From Ailanthus altissimus (lineage: Eukaryota > Streptophyta > Magnoliopsida > Sapindales > Simaroubaceae), in NCBI GenBank assembly GCA_946807835.1, contig OX327700.1, forward strand, positions 23,844,001-23,908,000: a stretch of DNA of 64,000 bases. The letters run 5' to 3'. A program made the position numbers and the translations under genes. The notes below the pieces were generated by a model. That model made no database searches. It had not been told where the DNA came from and was given only the letters and a program-made list of their open reading frames with translations. Numbering within the stretch: position 1 is the first letter of the stretch; every line of letters starts with the position of its first letter. This document shows positions 1 through 13,531 of the stretch, in pieces.

Positions 1-2149
1 GGCAGACAGGTTTTCTTGCTGCTGTGGTGGTGGATTACTTTGTAGAATGGTTGTTGTTAAATTGTTAATAAATTAGTGGATTAATTTGAAGATTGGTGGT
101 AAATTGTTTATATGATAGGTATTACTTGCATAAGCAACTTGTTAATTATTGATGTGTACCAGTTTTTTAATTTTACTTTTATAGATATATTTTTTAATTA
201 CTTGATAAATTATTACAAAAATATAAATAAAAACACAAATATAAATATAAATTATTAATTATAAATAAAAAATGATACAAATCTATTATTAAATTGTGAT
301 AAATCTGCATGTACTGTGATGTCATCATATGTCTATTAAGTGACATCATTATTATGTTATTTTCATAACATCATTTGTCATTTGTCATTTGTCATATCAT
401 CTGTCATAATATTCCCATGTGTAAATTCAATTCTCATTTTATAAAAGAATATAACAACTTTGTAATAGAGATAATTTATTACTAAATATCTTTACTACTG
501 TTTGGTGATAAATTTTTATTTATCATGAATCACACTTAAGGTGATAGATAGAATTTATAATAAAATTAATTTTGTGATAAATTTTTATCTATCATGGAAT
601 TCCTTTTTTCTTGTAGATCAAATAGGAATATAAATGAGAAATTCTATGAACTTGCTCATAGATCACATATGATCATGAGGATGATCTCAGATTTGGACTT
701 TGGAATAGCAATTCAATCTACTAATTGACTAATTTATTTTTAATTTATAAACTTATTAAAGAGTTAAAAGTTATTTATTAAAATTCACTTGAAATAATAG
801 TTATTTATAAGATTCTTTTTAAAAAGATTTGGATGAGAGTGAAAAAATCTCGCTTACTAAATATTAAATTTTATTCTATTTTTATTTGAATTTAAATTTG
901 AATGGTTGGAAGCACAAAATGCTTTCATGACTAACTGAACTTTGTTCCATGGGCAAGACCAAATATATCTTAGAGAAGATACAGAACTTTAACACAATTT
1001 CCAACTTTGGAAGAAAATGGCAAATTATAGTATTATGCAGTACAGAACAAGGTTTTTATTAACAATAACGATTATTTTTATTGCTCCTCCGCATGAACAA
1101 GAACAGGTTTCTATTAACAATGACAATTATTGAGATCGTGCAAGGCGTTATGTTCATTTTTTTATTATCTCTCAATTTCAAAATTAAACCAAACACTACT
1201 GCCGTGTCGTTCATTTGTTGCTGCGCCGACTGTTCTGCTGCAGCAACTTCTCTCTCGTGCCATCTCTCTCTCAAGGGTCAATCTCGGCTTTTGTTTCTTC
1301 ATTTGGTAATATTTTTTTATTCTTATATTTTTTTGGCGAATTGAGGGTTTCATGCTTGGTTGTTGGGCTTTATTGTGAAGTGAGTTGGAGGTTTTTATGC
1401 TTAATTATTGGGCACCTTGTTAAACAAATCTCTATTGAGGAATTTTGTCAAACGTTATATATGCATCTGCCACAATAAACATTACACACAATAGAACTAG
1501 GGCCTTCTACTTTTATCTTTTATTAGATTTTGTTCTTGTTTAGTTTCATCTTGCCTATACAGAAAAAGAAGGAAAAAAAAAAAGATCCTCCTTTGCTTGT
1601 ATGCATATGAATTTAGAGAAGCTACAATAGTTACACAAAAAAAACCAGAACAGACAAGAGAAGCAAATGATATCAGATGTAGTCCCACCAAAAAAAAAAT
1701 TAGTGGCTTATGAGTGTTGTAAACATACGTAAAAGATAAATCTTGATGTGTGCATGTATAACCGATATAGTAGTTTTCCAAACATGATGCACAATGATGT
1801 AACAAAATGATGTTGTTTTGATAAATTATCGAACTAAAAAACTTATCTAATTCATATAATGAAAATTTATTACACGTGTAATTAAAATTATATAACAAAT
1901 TTAATAACTTATATAATGTGTAATAAAATTTTATTATTATATAAATTCGGCCACCCATTTTATTCTTGTATGCATATGATTTTAATATGGTTTTGTGAAT
2001 ATTTTCGCCTATCATATATTTGTGCAGGCATGTGGTTGCTTAATTAATTACTATTAAAGAATTTTATTAATCAATTATCCTACATAGAATTATATATTGC
2101 ATTGAGATATTGTTGTAATTGTATTGTGATTGGATTTGGTTGGTGTAGA
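1..2149. other. AT-rich intergenic DNA, no gene recognised
   Basis: No coding signal is convincing on either strand: the open frames are short, low-complexity and match no family I know. Visible items are a direct repeat of about 25 bp at 506-530 and 575-600 (period 69), whose core is self-complementary around a run of T, and a short tandem of a TTTGTCA motif near 375-395. The 1200-1300 stretch is pyrimidine-rich and could be an old promoter or leader for the hAT relic that follows. No hAT terminal inverted repeat was found at this side. Confidence 0.5.
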
Positions 2150-4190
2150 ATGAATTGTCATTCAAAAATTCAAGGAGATGGACAAAGTGTTACTAATAGT
2201 AATAGTAGTTACTTGTAATCACTAGTTTGAGAAAGTTTCATCAAGCTATTGGGGGGGGGGAGGACCTAGATGCAACTATTGTAAGAAGACATGCATGTAA
2301 CAGTAGTAATGTTAGAACTTCAAATTTGAGGTCTCATTTGAAAAGATGTGTTGCTTATCTGAGCACACAAATTGATGAAACACAACATGAGTTAGTACTA
2401 GAAAAAAAAACAAATGTGAATGTAGGGGGAAAAATATCGCAAATGTTGTGGTACTTGGGTTTAATCAAAAAGACCTTAGATAATCACTTATTCGGTGCAT
2501 CATAAAAGATGAGTGGCCTTTTAAGAATGTGGAGGGTGAAGGGTTTAATGAGTTTATGGGAAAAGCTTGTCTAAGATTTAAAATGTTATCTCGAAGAACA
2601 GTTGCAAAAGGCATCTTTGAGTTGTATACGAATGAGAATGCCTTATTACAAAGTATTTTGTGATTTAATAAGCAGAGAATTTCGATCACAACGACTACTT
2701 GGACTTCAATCTAGAATGAGAATTACATGGTAATAACATCTCACTTTATTGATGAGAAGTGAGAGTTACATAAGAAAATTCTCAATTTAGGATTATTGTA
2801 TACCAAAATGAGATACTATTGAAAAGTGTATAGAAAGTTGTTTACTTGACTGGGGTATTGAAAATATCTTTGCTATTACAGTGGACAATGCAAGTGCAAA
2901 TGATGTTGTAATAGGTTATGTCAAACGAAAAATAAGGAGTTGGAAGGAGGATTCATTAGTTTTGGTTGGTGATTTCATGCATTTGCGGTGTTTTGCACAT
3001 ATTATTAATCCGATTGTGCAAGATGTGAATGAATCTATTGCTGGTATTTGTAATGTTTTCAAGTACATTAGGTCTTCCCCTCAAGATTGAAATTTTTTAA
3101 GAAATGTGTAAAACGAGAGAAAATCTCATAAAAAGCACTTGTCCATCTAAATGTATTAGCTAGGTGGAACTTAAAATATTTAGTATTAGATAGTGCTTTC
3201 AAATTGAGAAAGGCATTTTGTCAAATAGAATGTGATGATAATCAATATTATTCTTATTTTTCAAAGGATGATAGTGGCAATAAAAAGGCAGGGCCACCAA
3301 AAGATGTAGATCGGGATAATGATCAGAGGTTGGTAAAGCTTTTGAAGACATTCTATGATGTGACTTTGAAATTTAGTTCATCCACACAAGTGTCTCGCAT
3401 CTATTTTTGAATGAAATTTGAAAGATTCAATCATATTTAAAGACATTCATAGATGGTAAAGATGTGTTATTAGGGAAAATGGCTGATATTATAAAAAGAA
3501 AATTTGACAAGTATTGAGGATCTCTCGACAAAATCAACATTTTAATTGTGGTAGCAATACTTAATCCTCGTTGCAAATTAAAATTTGTTGAGAGGTGTTT
3601 AGCACTTTATTTAATGGCATAAATGTGGATGAAATAATGACTTATGTTAGACAAATGTTATTTAAGTTGTTTGATAGTTATAAGGCATTTAGATCACATG
3701 GTGGAAAGGAATATAGTATTACTCACAATCAATCTTTTAACAACGTGTAATTAGGAGGTTGAGTAGATGAAGAGAGTGAAGAAGAGGAAGACACTTATGA
3801 TGCTTTATGCCAATTCTATAAAATACAAAAGAGAAGAATTAATGTTCAGGAACATGAGATTGAGATGTATTTGTCAACTGAGATAGAGAAGTCTAAAAAT
3901 GTACAATTTGAAATATTAAGTTAGTAAAAATTAAATTGGATAAAGTATCCAATTTTCTCTCAAATTGTCAAGGATATTTTTGTAATTCTAGTGTTTACTG
4001 TTGCCTCTAGTCTGCATTTAGTATGAGAGAATGCATTTTTAATGCATTCATGAGTTCTTTAACTCTTAAATCTGTGAATGCCTTGATTTGCACTCATAAT
4101 TGGCTTTAGTTTATTTTTCTTAGAGACAAGATGGACGTTCCTGACATGAAATATGCTGACATTTGTAAAGGCGTTGAAATATGTATAATA
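2150..4190 (+). pseudogene. hAT-superfamily transposase pseudogene, + copy
   Basis: A relic of a plant hAT (Ac/Tam3-type) transposase, which would bind element ends and catalyse cut-and-paste transposition in the nucleus. It aligns by eye along its length with the better-preserved minus-strand copy at 21410-23395. Recognisable pieces in order are a damaged BED zinc finger (about 2225-2370), a central RNase H-like part (2500-3100, including a DNASANDV block and the HLRCFAHIIN block at 2970-3010), and a C-terminal dimerisation part (3950-4175). The frame is broken by several frameshifts and stops. One TGA at 2760-2762 stands where hAT proteins usually have Trp, and the same stop is in the other copy. 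From 3176 on, the gene lies inside the first unit of the tandem array, so its C-terminal half occurs five times. Confidence 0.85.
2251..2260 (+). repeat. G10 homopolymer inside the hAT relic
   Basis: Ten consecutive G followed by AGG. The matching place in the minus-strand copy (around 23285-23295) has only short G runs, so the tract grew in this copy. It ends two bases before 2263, where the DNA copied into the array junctions begins, so it may have been a replication-stalling site. The link to the rearrangement is inference. Confidence 0.7.
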
Positions 4191-5764
4191 ATTACTTATA
4201 TTGTCGTATGATAGTTAATTTTTTTAATTTTGCTCTTTACTTATCTTTTACATGTTTTATTCTAAAAATTTGGGCAACTCGATAGATGCATCAAAGCATA
4301 TTATGATCACTGATTGATAAAAGTATTAAATGTAATAAAGTTTAAATTTATTATATTTTTTATATCTAATTTATAATTTATAAATATAAGTTTTTTTTAA
4401 TACTCGTAGACTTGTTGGCTTTTGGATTAGAGTTGAAATTATTATGTGTTTTATATCTAATTTATAATTTATTAATATAATTTTTTTTAATACTTGTTGG
4501 CTTTTGGATTGGAGTTGAAATTAATGGTTACGGAGTTGACCATTTTGAATTTTGGATATATGGTCACCATTACATGGTATTGATGGACAATTGAAAATTG
4601 ATGAATAATTTTATTTTTATGTATAATCTTATTTTAAATATTATGTTGATGAATAATTTTATTTTTATGAATATAATGTTGATTGACAATTTTTATTTTC
4701 ATGTATAATTGATGAACAATTTTACATGAACAATTTTATTGATGTTCAATTTTATTTTATTGATGAACAATTTTATTTTCATGGCTAATTTTGTTGATGG
4801 GCAATTTTTTTTTCTTGTACTTGAATTTTCACGGATAATTAATTTTGATGGACAAATTTATTTTTATGGTTGGTTGGTTTTTTTTATTTTCATGGATAAT
4901 TGATGTTCAATTTTATTTTGATGGATATTTTTATTTTTATTTAATAGGAGAATTTTATTTTATAGATATGGTTAGAAATTAATATATTATTAAAGATATT
5001 ATCATAAATACCTCTAATGTATCACTTAATATCAATAAAATTTACTAATTTAAAAAATAGATAATAATGCTTAACTGTTAAAAAATATTCTGTTAGAATT
5101 AACAGAATTACGTAAAATGACTAAATTACCCTTTAAAATATATTCTACCTCTACAAAGCATCATTTTTAAAAAATAATTTTTAATAATACCTTTTCTTTT
5201 ATTTTTTAATTAATAATATTAATAATTAAATTAATAAAAATATAAAATTAGTAGCCAAATGACTAGTACTAGCAGCTAAATGACTAATGCTAACAATTGG
5301 ATTGAGTTTTACTTGATCCAAATCCATAGCCAAATGAGTTGGGTTGCTGTCAACCTACCCTATTACCCAAATCTTAAGAATGAGTTTGGATTGGATTATA
5401 CCAAATCAAATTGGGTAGAATTCATGGAGCCTATTACTCAATTTTTATTATTGGATTTTATTATTGAACATATTTTAAAGTAAATTAAACTAATTTTGGG
5501 AAGAATTTTTAAATATTACTTTTAAAAATAATTGTCTAAATTACTAAATATTAATTATATTATGATTAAATTTAATATTATTAAATTATTTTTAAAATAT
5601 ACAAATCACTTGAACAAAATAATTTAATATCATTAATTATTGTACTAAAAAGAGAAAAAATATATATATAAAAATTATTAATCATAATACTGTGAACATA
5701 TTAAACTATATATAGTTGTCAAATATACTAAATGACCTAGATGCAACTATTGTAAGATGCAACT
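3176..5764 (+). repeat. Array unit 1
   Basis: First copy. Its left edge is seen by comparing 3176 onward with 5765 onward: bases agree from 3176 and disagree at 3175. Upstream of 3176 the hAT gene continues naturally, so this is the ancestral left breakpoint. The unit ends with the 31-bp filler at 5734-5764. Confidence 0.95.
5734..5764 (+). repeat. Templated filler at the unit 1/unit 2 junction
   Basis: The first 24 bases (5734-5757) are identical to 2263-2286 of the same hAT relic. The next bases (from 5758, TGCAACTAT) match 2271-2279 again before the sequence enters the unit start at 5765. The same filler is at 8323-8353, 10912-10942 and 13501-13531, and is absent after unit 5. Such a patchwork is the mark of template switching during break repair or replication. 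The filler also supplies an ATG (5757-5759) in frame with the downstream transposase fragment. Confidence 0.93.
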
Positions 5765-8353
5765 ATATTTAGTATTAGATAGTGCTTTCAAATTGAGAAA
5801 GGCATTTTGTCAAATAGAATGTGATGATAATCAATATTATTCTTATTTTTCAAAGGATGATAGTGGCAATAAAAAGGCAGGGCCACCAAAAGATGTAGAT
5901 CGGGATAATGATCAGAGGTTGGTAAAGCTTTTGAAGACATTCTATGATGTGACTTTGAAATTTAGTTCATCCACACAAGTGTCTCGCATCTATTTTTGAA
6001 TGAAATTTGAAAGATTCAATCATATTTAAAGACATTCATAGATGGTAAAGATGTGTTATTAGGGAAAATGGCTGATATTATAAAAAGAAAATTTGACAAG
6101 TATTGAGGATCTCTCGACAAAATCAACATTTTAATTGTGGTAGCAATACTTAATCCTCGTTGCAAATTAAAATTTGTTGAGAGGTGTTTAGCACTTTATT
6201 TAATGGCATAAATGTGGATGAAATAATGACTTATGTTAGACAAATGTTATTTAAGTTGTTTGATAGTTATAAGGCATTTAGATCACATGGTGGAAAGGAA
6301 TATAGTATTACTCACAATCAATCTTTTAACAACGTGTAATTAGGAGGTTGAGTAGATGAAGAGAGTGAAGAAGAGGAAGACACTTATGATGCTTTATGCC
6401 AATTCTATAAAATACAAAAGAGAAGAATTAATGTTCAGGAACATGAGATTGAGATGTATTTGTCAACTGAGATAGAGAAGTCTAAAAATGTACAATTTGA
6501 AATATTAAGTTAGTAAAAATTAAATTGGATAAAGTATCCAATTTTCTCTCAAATTGTCAAGGATATTTTTGTAATTCTAGTGTTTACTGTTGCCTCTAGT
6601 CTGCATTTAGTATGAGAGAATGCATTTTTAATGCATTCATGAGTTCTTTAACTCTTAAATCTGTGAATGCCTTGATTTGCACTCATAATTGGCTTTAGTT
6701 TATTTTTCTTAGAGACAAGATGGACGTTCCTGACATGAAATATGCTGACATTTGTAAAGGCGTTGAAATATGTATAATAATTACTTATATTGTCGTATGA
6801 TAGTTAATTTTTTTAATTTTGCTCTTTACTTATCTTTTACATGTTTTATTCTAAAAATTTGGGCAACTCGATAGATGCATCAAAGCATATTATGATCACT
6901 GATTGATAAAAGTATTAAATGTAATAAAGTTTAAATTTATTATATTTTTTATATCTAATTTATAATTTATAAATATAAGTTTTTTTTAATACTCGTAGAC
7001 TTGTTGGCTTTTGGATTAGAGTTGAAATTATTATGTGTTTTATATCTAATTTATAATTTATTAATATAATTTTTTTTAATACTTGTTGGCTTTTGGATTG
7101 GAGTTGAAATTAATGGTTACGGAGTTGACCATTTTGAATTTTGGATATATGGTCACCATTACATGGTATTGATGGACAATTGAAAATTGATGAATAATTT
7201 TATTTTTATGTATAATCTTATTTTAAATATTATGTTGATGAATAATTTTATTTTTATGAATATAATGTTGATTGACAATTTTTATTTTCATGTATAATTG
7301 ATGAACAATTTTACATGAACAATTTTATTGATGTTCAATTTTATTTTATTGATGAACAATTTTATTTTCATGGCTAATTTTGTTGATGGGCAATTTTTTT
7401 TTCTTGTACTTGAATTTTCACGGATAATTAATTTTGATGGACAAATTTATTTTTATGGTTGGTTGGTTTTTTTTATTTTCATGGATAATTGATGTTCAAT
7501 TTTATTTTGATGGATATTTTTATTTTTATTTAATAGGAGAATTTTATTTTATAGATATGGTTAGAAATTAATATATTATTAAAGATATTATCATAAATAC
7601 CTCTAATGTATCACTTAATATCAATAAAATTTACTAATTTAAAAAATAGATAATAATGCTTAACTGTTAAAAAATATTCTGTTAGAATTAACAGAATTAC
7701 GTAAAATGACTAAATTACCCTTTAAAATATATTCTACCTCTACAAAGCATCATTTTTAAAAAATAATTTTTAATAATACCTTTTCTTTTATTTTTTAATT
7801 AATAATATTAATAATTAAATTAATAAAAATATAAAATTAGTAGCCAAATGACTAGTACTAGCAGCTAAATGACTAATGCTAACAATTGGATTGAGTTTTA
7901 CTTGATCCAAATCCATAGCCAAATGAGTTGGGTTGCTGTCAACCTACCCTATTACCCAAATCTTAAGAATGAGTTTGGATTGGATTATACCAAATCAAAT
8001 TGGGTAGAATTCATGGAGCCTATTACTCAATTTTTATTATTGGATTTTATTATTGAACATATTTTAAAGTAAATTAAACTAATTTTGGGAAGAATTTTTA
8101 AATATTACTTTTAAAAATAATTGTCTAAATTACTAAATATTAATTATATTATGATTAAATTTAATATTATTAAATTATTTTTAAAATATACAAATCACTT
8201 GAACAAAATAATTTAATATCATTAATTATTGTACTAAAAAGAGAAAAAATATATATATAAAAATTATTAATCATAATACTGTGAACATATTAAACTATAT
8301 ATAGTTGTCAAATATACTAAATGACCTAGATGCAACTATTGTAAGATGCAACT
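5765..8353 (+). repeat. Array unit 2
   Basis: Full 2589-bp copy, in phase with unit 1. Begins with the transposase fragment whose open frame (5757-5999, 80 codons) starts in the filler of the junction before it. Confidence 0.95.
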
Positions 8354-10942
8354 ATATTTAGTATTAGATAGTGCTTTCAAATTGAGAAAGGCATTTTGTC
8401 AAATAGAATGTGATGATAATCAATATTATTCTTATTTTTCAAAGGATGATAGTGGCAATAAAAAGGCAGGGCCACCAAAAGATGTAGATCGGGATAATGA
8501 TCAGAGGTTGGTAAAGCTTTTGAAGACATTCTATGATGTGACTTTGAAATTTAGTTCATCCACACAAGTGTCTCGCATCTATTTTTGAATGAAATTTGAA
8601 AGATTCAATCATATTTAAAGACATTCATAGATGGTAAAGATGTGTTATTAGGGAAAATGGCTGATATTATAAAAAGAAAATTTGACAAGTATTGAGGATC
8701 TCTCGACAAAATCAACATTTTAATTGTGGTAGCAATACTTAATCCTCGTTGCAAATTAAAATTTGTTGAGAGGTGTTTAGCACTTTATTTAATGGCATAA
8801 ATGTGGATGAAATAATGACTTATGTTAGACAAATGTTATTTAAGTTGTTTGATAGTTATAAGGCATTTAGATCACATGGTGGAAAGGAATATAGTATTAC
8901 TCACAATCAATCTTTTAACAACGTGTAATTAGGAGGTTGAGTAGATGAAGAGAGTGAAGAAGAGGAAGACACTTATGATGCTTTATGCCAATTCTATAAA
9001 ATACAAAAGAGAAGAATTAATGTTCAGGAACATGAGATTGAGATGTATTTGTCAACTGAGATAGAGAAGTCTAAAAATGTACAATTTGAAATATTAAGTT
9101 AGTAAAAATTAAATTGGATAAAGTATCCAATTTTCTCTCAAATTGTCAAGGATATTTTTGTAATTCTAGTGTTTACTGTTGCCTCTAGTCTGCATTTAGT
9201 ATGAGAGAATGCATTTTTAATGCATTCATGAGTTCTTTAACTCTTAAATCTGTGAATGCCTTGATTTGCACTCATAATTGGCTTTAGTTTATTTTTCTTA
9301 GAGACAAGATGGACGTTCCTGACATGAAATATGCTGACATTTGTAAAGGCGTTGAAATATGTATAATAATTACTTATATTGTCGTATGATAGTTAATTTT
9401 TTTAATTTTGCTCTTTACTTATCTTTTACATGTTTTATTCTAAAAATTTGGGCAACTCGATAGATGCATCAAAGCATATTATGATCACTGATTGATAAAA
9501 GTATTAAATGTAATAAAGTTTAAATTTATTATATTTTTTATATCTAATTTATAATTTATAAATATAAGTTTTTTTTAATACTCGTAGACTTGTTGGCTTT
9601 TGGATTAGAGTTGAAATTATTATGTGTTTTATATCTAATTTATAATTTATTAATATAATTTTTTTTAATACTTGTTGGCTTTTGGATTGGAGTTGAAATT
9701 AATGGTTACGGAGTTGACCATTTTGAATTTTGGATATATGGTCACCATTACATGGTATTGATGGACAATTGAAAATTGATGAATAATTTTATTTTTATGT
9801 ATAATCTTATTTTAAATATTATGTTGATGAATAATTTTATTTTTATGAATATAATGTTGATTGACAATTTTTATTTTCATGTATAATTGATGAACAATTT
9901 TACATGAACAATTTTATTGATGTTCAATTTTATTTTATTGATGAACAATTTTATTTTCATGGCTAATTTTGTTGATGGGCAATTTTTTTTTCTTGTACTT
10001 GAATTTTCACGGATAATTAATTTTGATGGACAAATTTATTTTTATGGTTGGTTGGTTTTTTTTATTTTCATGGATAATTGATGTTCAATTTTATTTTGAT
10101 GGATATTTTTATTTTTATTTAATAGGAGAATTTTATTTTATAGATATGGTTAGAAATTAATATATTATTAAAGATATTATCATAAATACCTCTAATGTAT
10201 CACTTAATATCAATAAAATTTACTAATTTAAAAAATAGATAATAATGCTTAACTGTTAAAAAATATTCTGTTAGAATTAACAGAATTACGTAAAATGACT
10301 AAATTACCCTTTAAAATATATTCTACCTCTACAAAGCATCATTTTTAAAAAATAATTTTTAATAATACCTTTTCTTTTATTTTTTAATTAATAATATTAA
10401 TAATTAAATTAATAAAAATATAAAATTAGTAGCCAAATGACTAGTACTAGCAGCTAAATGACTAATGCTAACAATTGGATTGAGTTTTACTTGATCCAAA
10501 TCCATAGCCAAATGAGTTGGGTTGCTGTCAACCTACCCTATTACCCAAATCTTAAGAATGAGTTTGGATTGGATTATACCAAATCAAATTGGGTAGAATT
10601 CATGGAGCCTATTACTCAATTTTTATTATTGGATTTTATTATTGAACATATTTTAAAGTAAATTAAACTAATTTTGGGAAGAATTTTTAAATATTACTTT
10701 TAAAAATAATTGTCTAAATTACTAAATATTAATTATATTATGATTAAATTTAATATTATTAAATTATTTTTAAAATATACAAATCACTTGAACAAAATAA
10801 TTTAATATCATTAATTATTGTACTAAAAAGAGAAAAAATATATATATAAAAATTATTAATCATAATACTGTGAACATATTAAACTATATATAGTTGTCAA
10901 ATATACTAAATGACCTAGATGCAACTATTGTAAGATGCAACT
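8354..10942 (+). repeat. Array unit 3
   Basis: Full 2589-bp copy. The 80-codon frame is at 8346-8588 and the 67-codon frame at 10458-10661, both translating as in the other units. Confidence 0.95.
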
Positions 10943-13531
10943 ATATTTAGTATTAGATAGTGCTTTCAAATTGAGAAAGGCATTTTGTCAAATAGAATGT
11001 GATGATAATCAATATTATTCTTATTTTTCAAAGGATGATAGTGGCAATAAAAAGGCAGGGCCACCAAAAGATGTAGATCGGGATAATGATCAGAGGTTGG
11101 TAAAGCTTTTGAAGACATTCTATGATGTGACTTTGAAATTTAGTTCATCCACACAAGTGTCTCGCATCTATTTTTGAATGAAATTTGAAAGATTCAATCA
11201 TATTTAAAGACATTCATAGATGGTAAAGATGTGTTATTAGGGAAAATGGCTGATATTATAAAAAGAAAATTTGACAAGTATTGAGGATCTCTCGACAAAA
11301 TCAACATTTTAATTGTGGTAGCAATACTTAATCCTCGTTGCAAATTAAAATTTGTTGAGAGGTGTTTAGCACTTTATTTAATGGCATAAATGTGGATGAA
11401 ATAATGACTTATGTTAGACAAATGTTATTTAAGTTGTTTGATAGTTATAAGGCATTTAGATCACATGGTGGAAAGGAATATAGTATTACTCACAATCAAT
11501 CTTTTAACAACGTGTAATTAGGAGGTTGAGTAGATGAAGAGAGTGAAGAAGAGGAAGACACTTATGATGCTTTATGCCAATTCTATAAAATACAAAAGAG
11601 AAGAATTAATGTTCAGGAACATGAGATTGAGATGTATTTGTCAACTGAGATAGAGAAGTCTAAAAATGTACAATTTGAAATATTAAGTTAGTAAAAATTA
11701 AATTGGATAAAGTATCCAATTTTCTCTCAAATTGTCAAGGATATTTTTGTAATTCTAGTGTTTACTGTTGCCTCTAGTCTGCATTTAGTATGAGAGAATG
11801 CATTTTTAATGCATTCATGAGTTCTTTAACTCTTAAATCTGTGAATGCCTTGATTTGCACTCATAATTGGCTTTAGTTTATTTTTCTTAGAGACAAGATG
11901 GACGTTCCTGACATGAAATATGCTGACATTTGTAAAGGCGTTGAAATATGTATAATAATTACTTATATTGTCGTATGATAGTTAATTTTTTTAATTTTGC
12001 TCTTTACTTATCTTTTACATGTTTTATTCTAAAAATTTGGGCAACTCGATAGATGCATCAAAGCATATTATGATCACTGATTGATAAAAGTATTAAATGT
12101 AATAAAGTTTAAATTTATTATATTTTTTATATCTAATTTATAATTTATAAATATAAGTTTTTTTTAATACTCGTAGACTTGTTGGCTTTTGGATTAGAGT
12201 TGAAATTATTATGTGTTTTATATCTAATTTATAATTTATTAATATAATTTTTTTTAATACTTGTTGGCTTTTGGATTGGAGTTGAAATTAATGGTTACGG
12301 AGTTGACCATTTTGAATTTTGGATATATGGTCACCATTACATGGTATTGATGGACAATTGAAAATTGATGAATAATTTTATTTTTATGTATAATCTTATT
12401 TTAAATATTATGTTGATGAATAATTTTATTTTTATGAATATAATGTTGATTGACAATTTTTATTTTCATGTATAATTGATGAACAATTTTACATGAACAA
12501 TTTTATTGATGTTCAATTTTATTTTATTGATGAACAATTTTATTTTCATGGCTAATTTTGTTGATGGGCAATTTTTTTTTCTTGTACTTGAATTTTCACG
12601 GATAATTAATTTTGATGGACAAATTTATTTTTATGGTTGGTTGGTTTTTTTTATTTTCATGGATAATTGATGTTCAATTTTATTTTGATGGATATTTTTA
12701 TTTTTATTTAATAGGAGAATTTTATTTTATAGATATGGTTAGAAATTAATATATTATTAAAGATATTATCATAAATACCTCTAATGTATCACTTAATATC
12801 AATAAAATTTACTAATTTAAAAAATAGATAATAATGCTTAACTGTTAAAAAATATTCTGTTAGAATTAACAGAATTACGTAAAATGACTAAATTACCCTT
12901 TAAAATATATTCTACCTCTACAAAGCATCATTTTTAAAAAATAATTTTTAATAATACCTTTTCTTTTATTTTTTAATTAATAATATTAATAATTAAATTA
13001 ATAAAAATATAAAATTAGTAGCCAAATGACTAGTACTAGCAGCTAAATGACTAATGCTAACAATTGGATTGAGTTTTACTTGATCCAAATCCATAGCCAA
13101 ATGAGTTGGGTTGCTGTCAACCTACCCTATTACCCAAATCTTAAGAATGAGTTTGGATTGGATTATACCAAATCAAATTGGGTAGAATTCATGGAGCCTA
13201 TTACTCAATTTTTATTATTGGATTTTATTATTGAACATATTTTAAAGTAAATTAAACTAATTTTGGGAAGAATTTTTAAATATTACTTTTAAAAATAATT
13301 GTCTAAATTACTAAATATTAATTATATTATGATTAAATTTAATATTATTAAATTATTTTTAAAATATACAAATCACTTGAACAAAATAATTTAATATCAT
13401 TAATTATTGTACTAAAAAGAGAAAAAATATATATATAAAAATTATTAATCATAATACTGTGAACATATTAAACTATATATAGTTGTCAAATATACTAAAT
13501 GACCTAGATGCAACTATTGTAAGATGCAACT
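10943..13531 (+). repeat. Array unit 4
   Basis: Full 2589-bp copy. The 80-codon frame is at 10935-11177 and the 67-codon frame at 13047-13250. Confidence 0.95.

Noticed and set aside
1497..2015. 172-codon minus frame in AT-rich DNA
   Set aside because: Composition is Tyr/Phe/Ile-rich as expected by chance in AT-rich DNA; no family features, next to a transposon relic.
5280..5483. 67-codon frame present in all five array units
   Set aside because: No family match, low-complexity asparagine/leucine-rich text, and the identity between copies comes from the array, not from selection on a protein.
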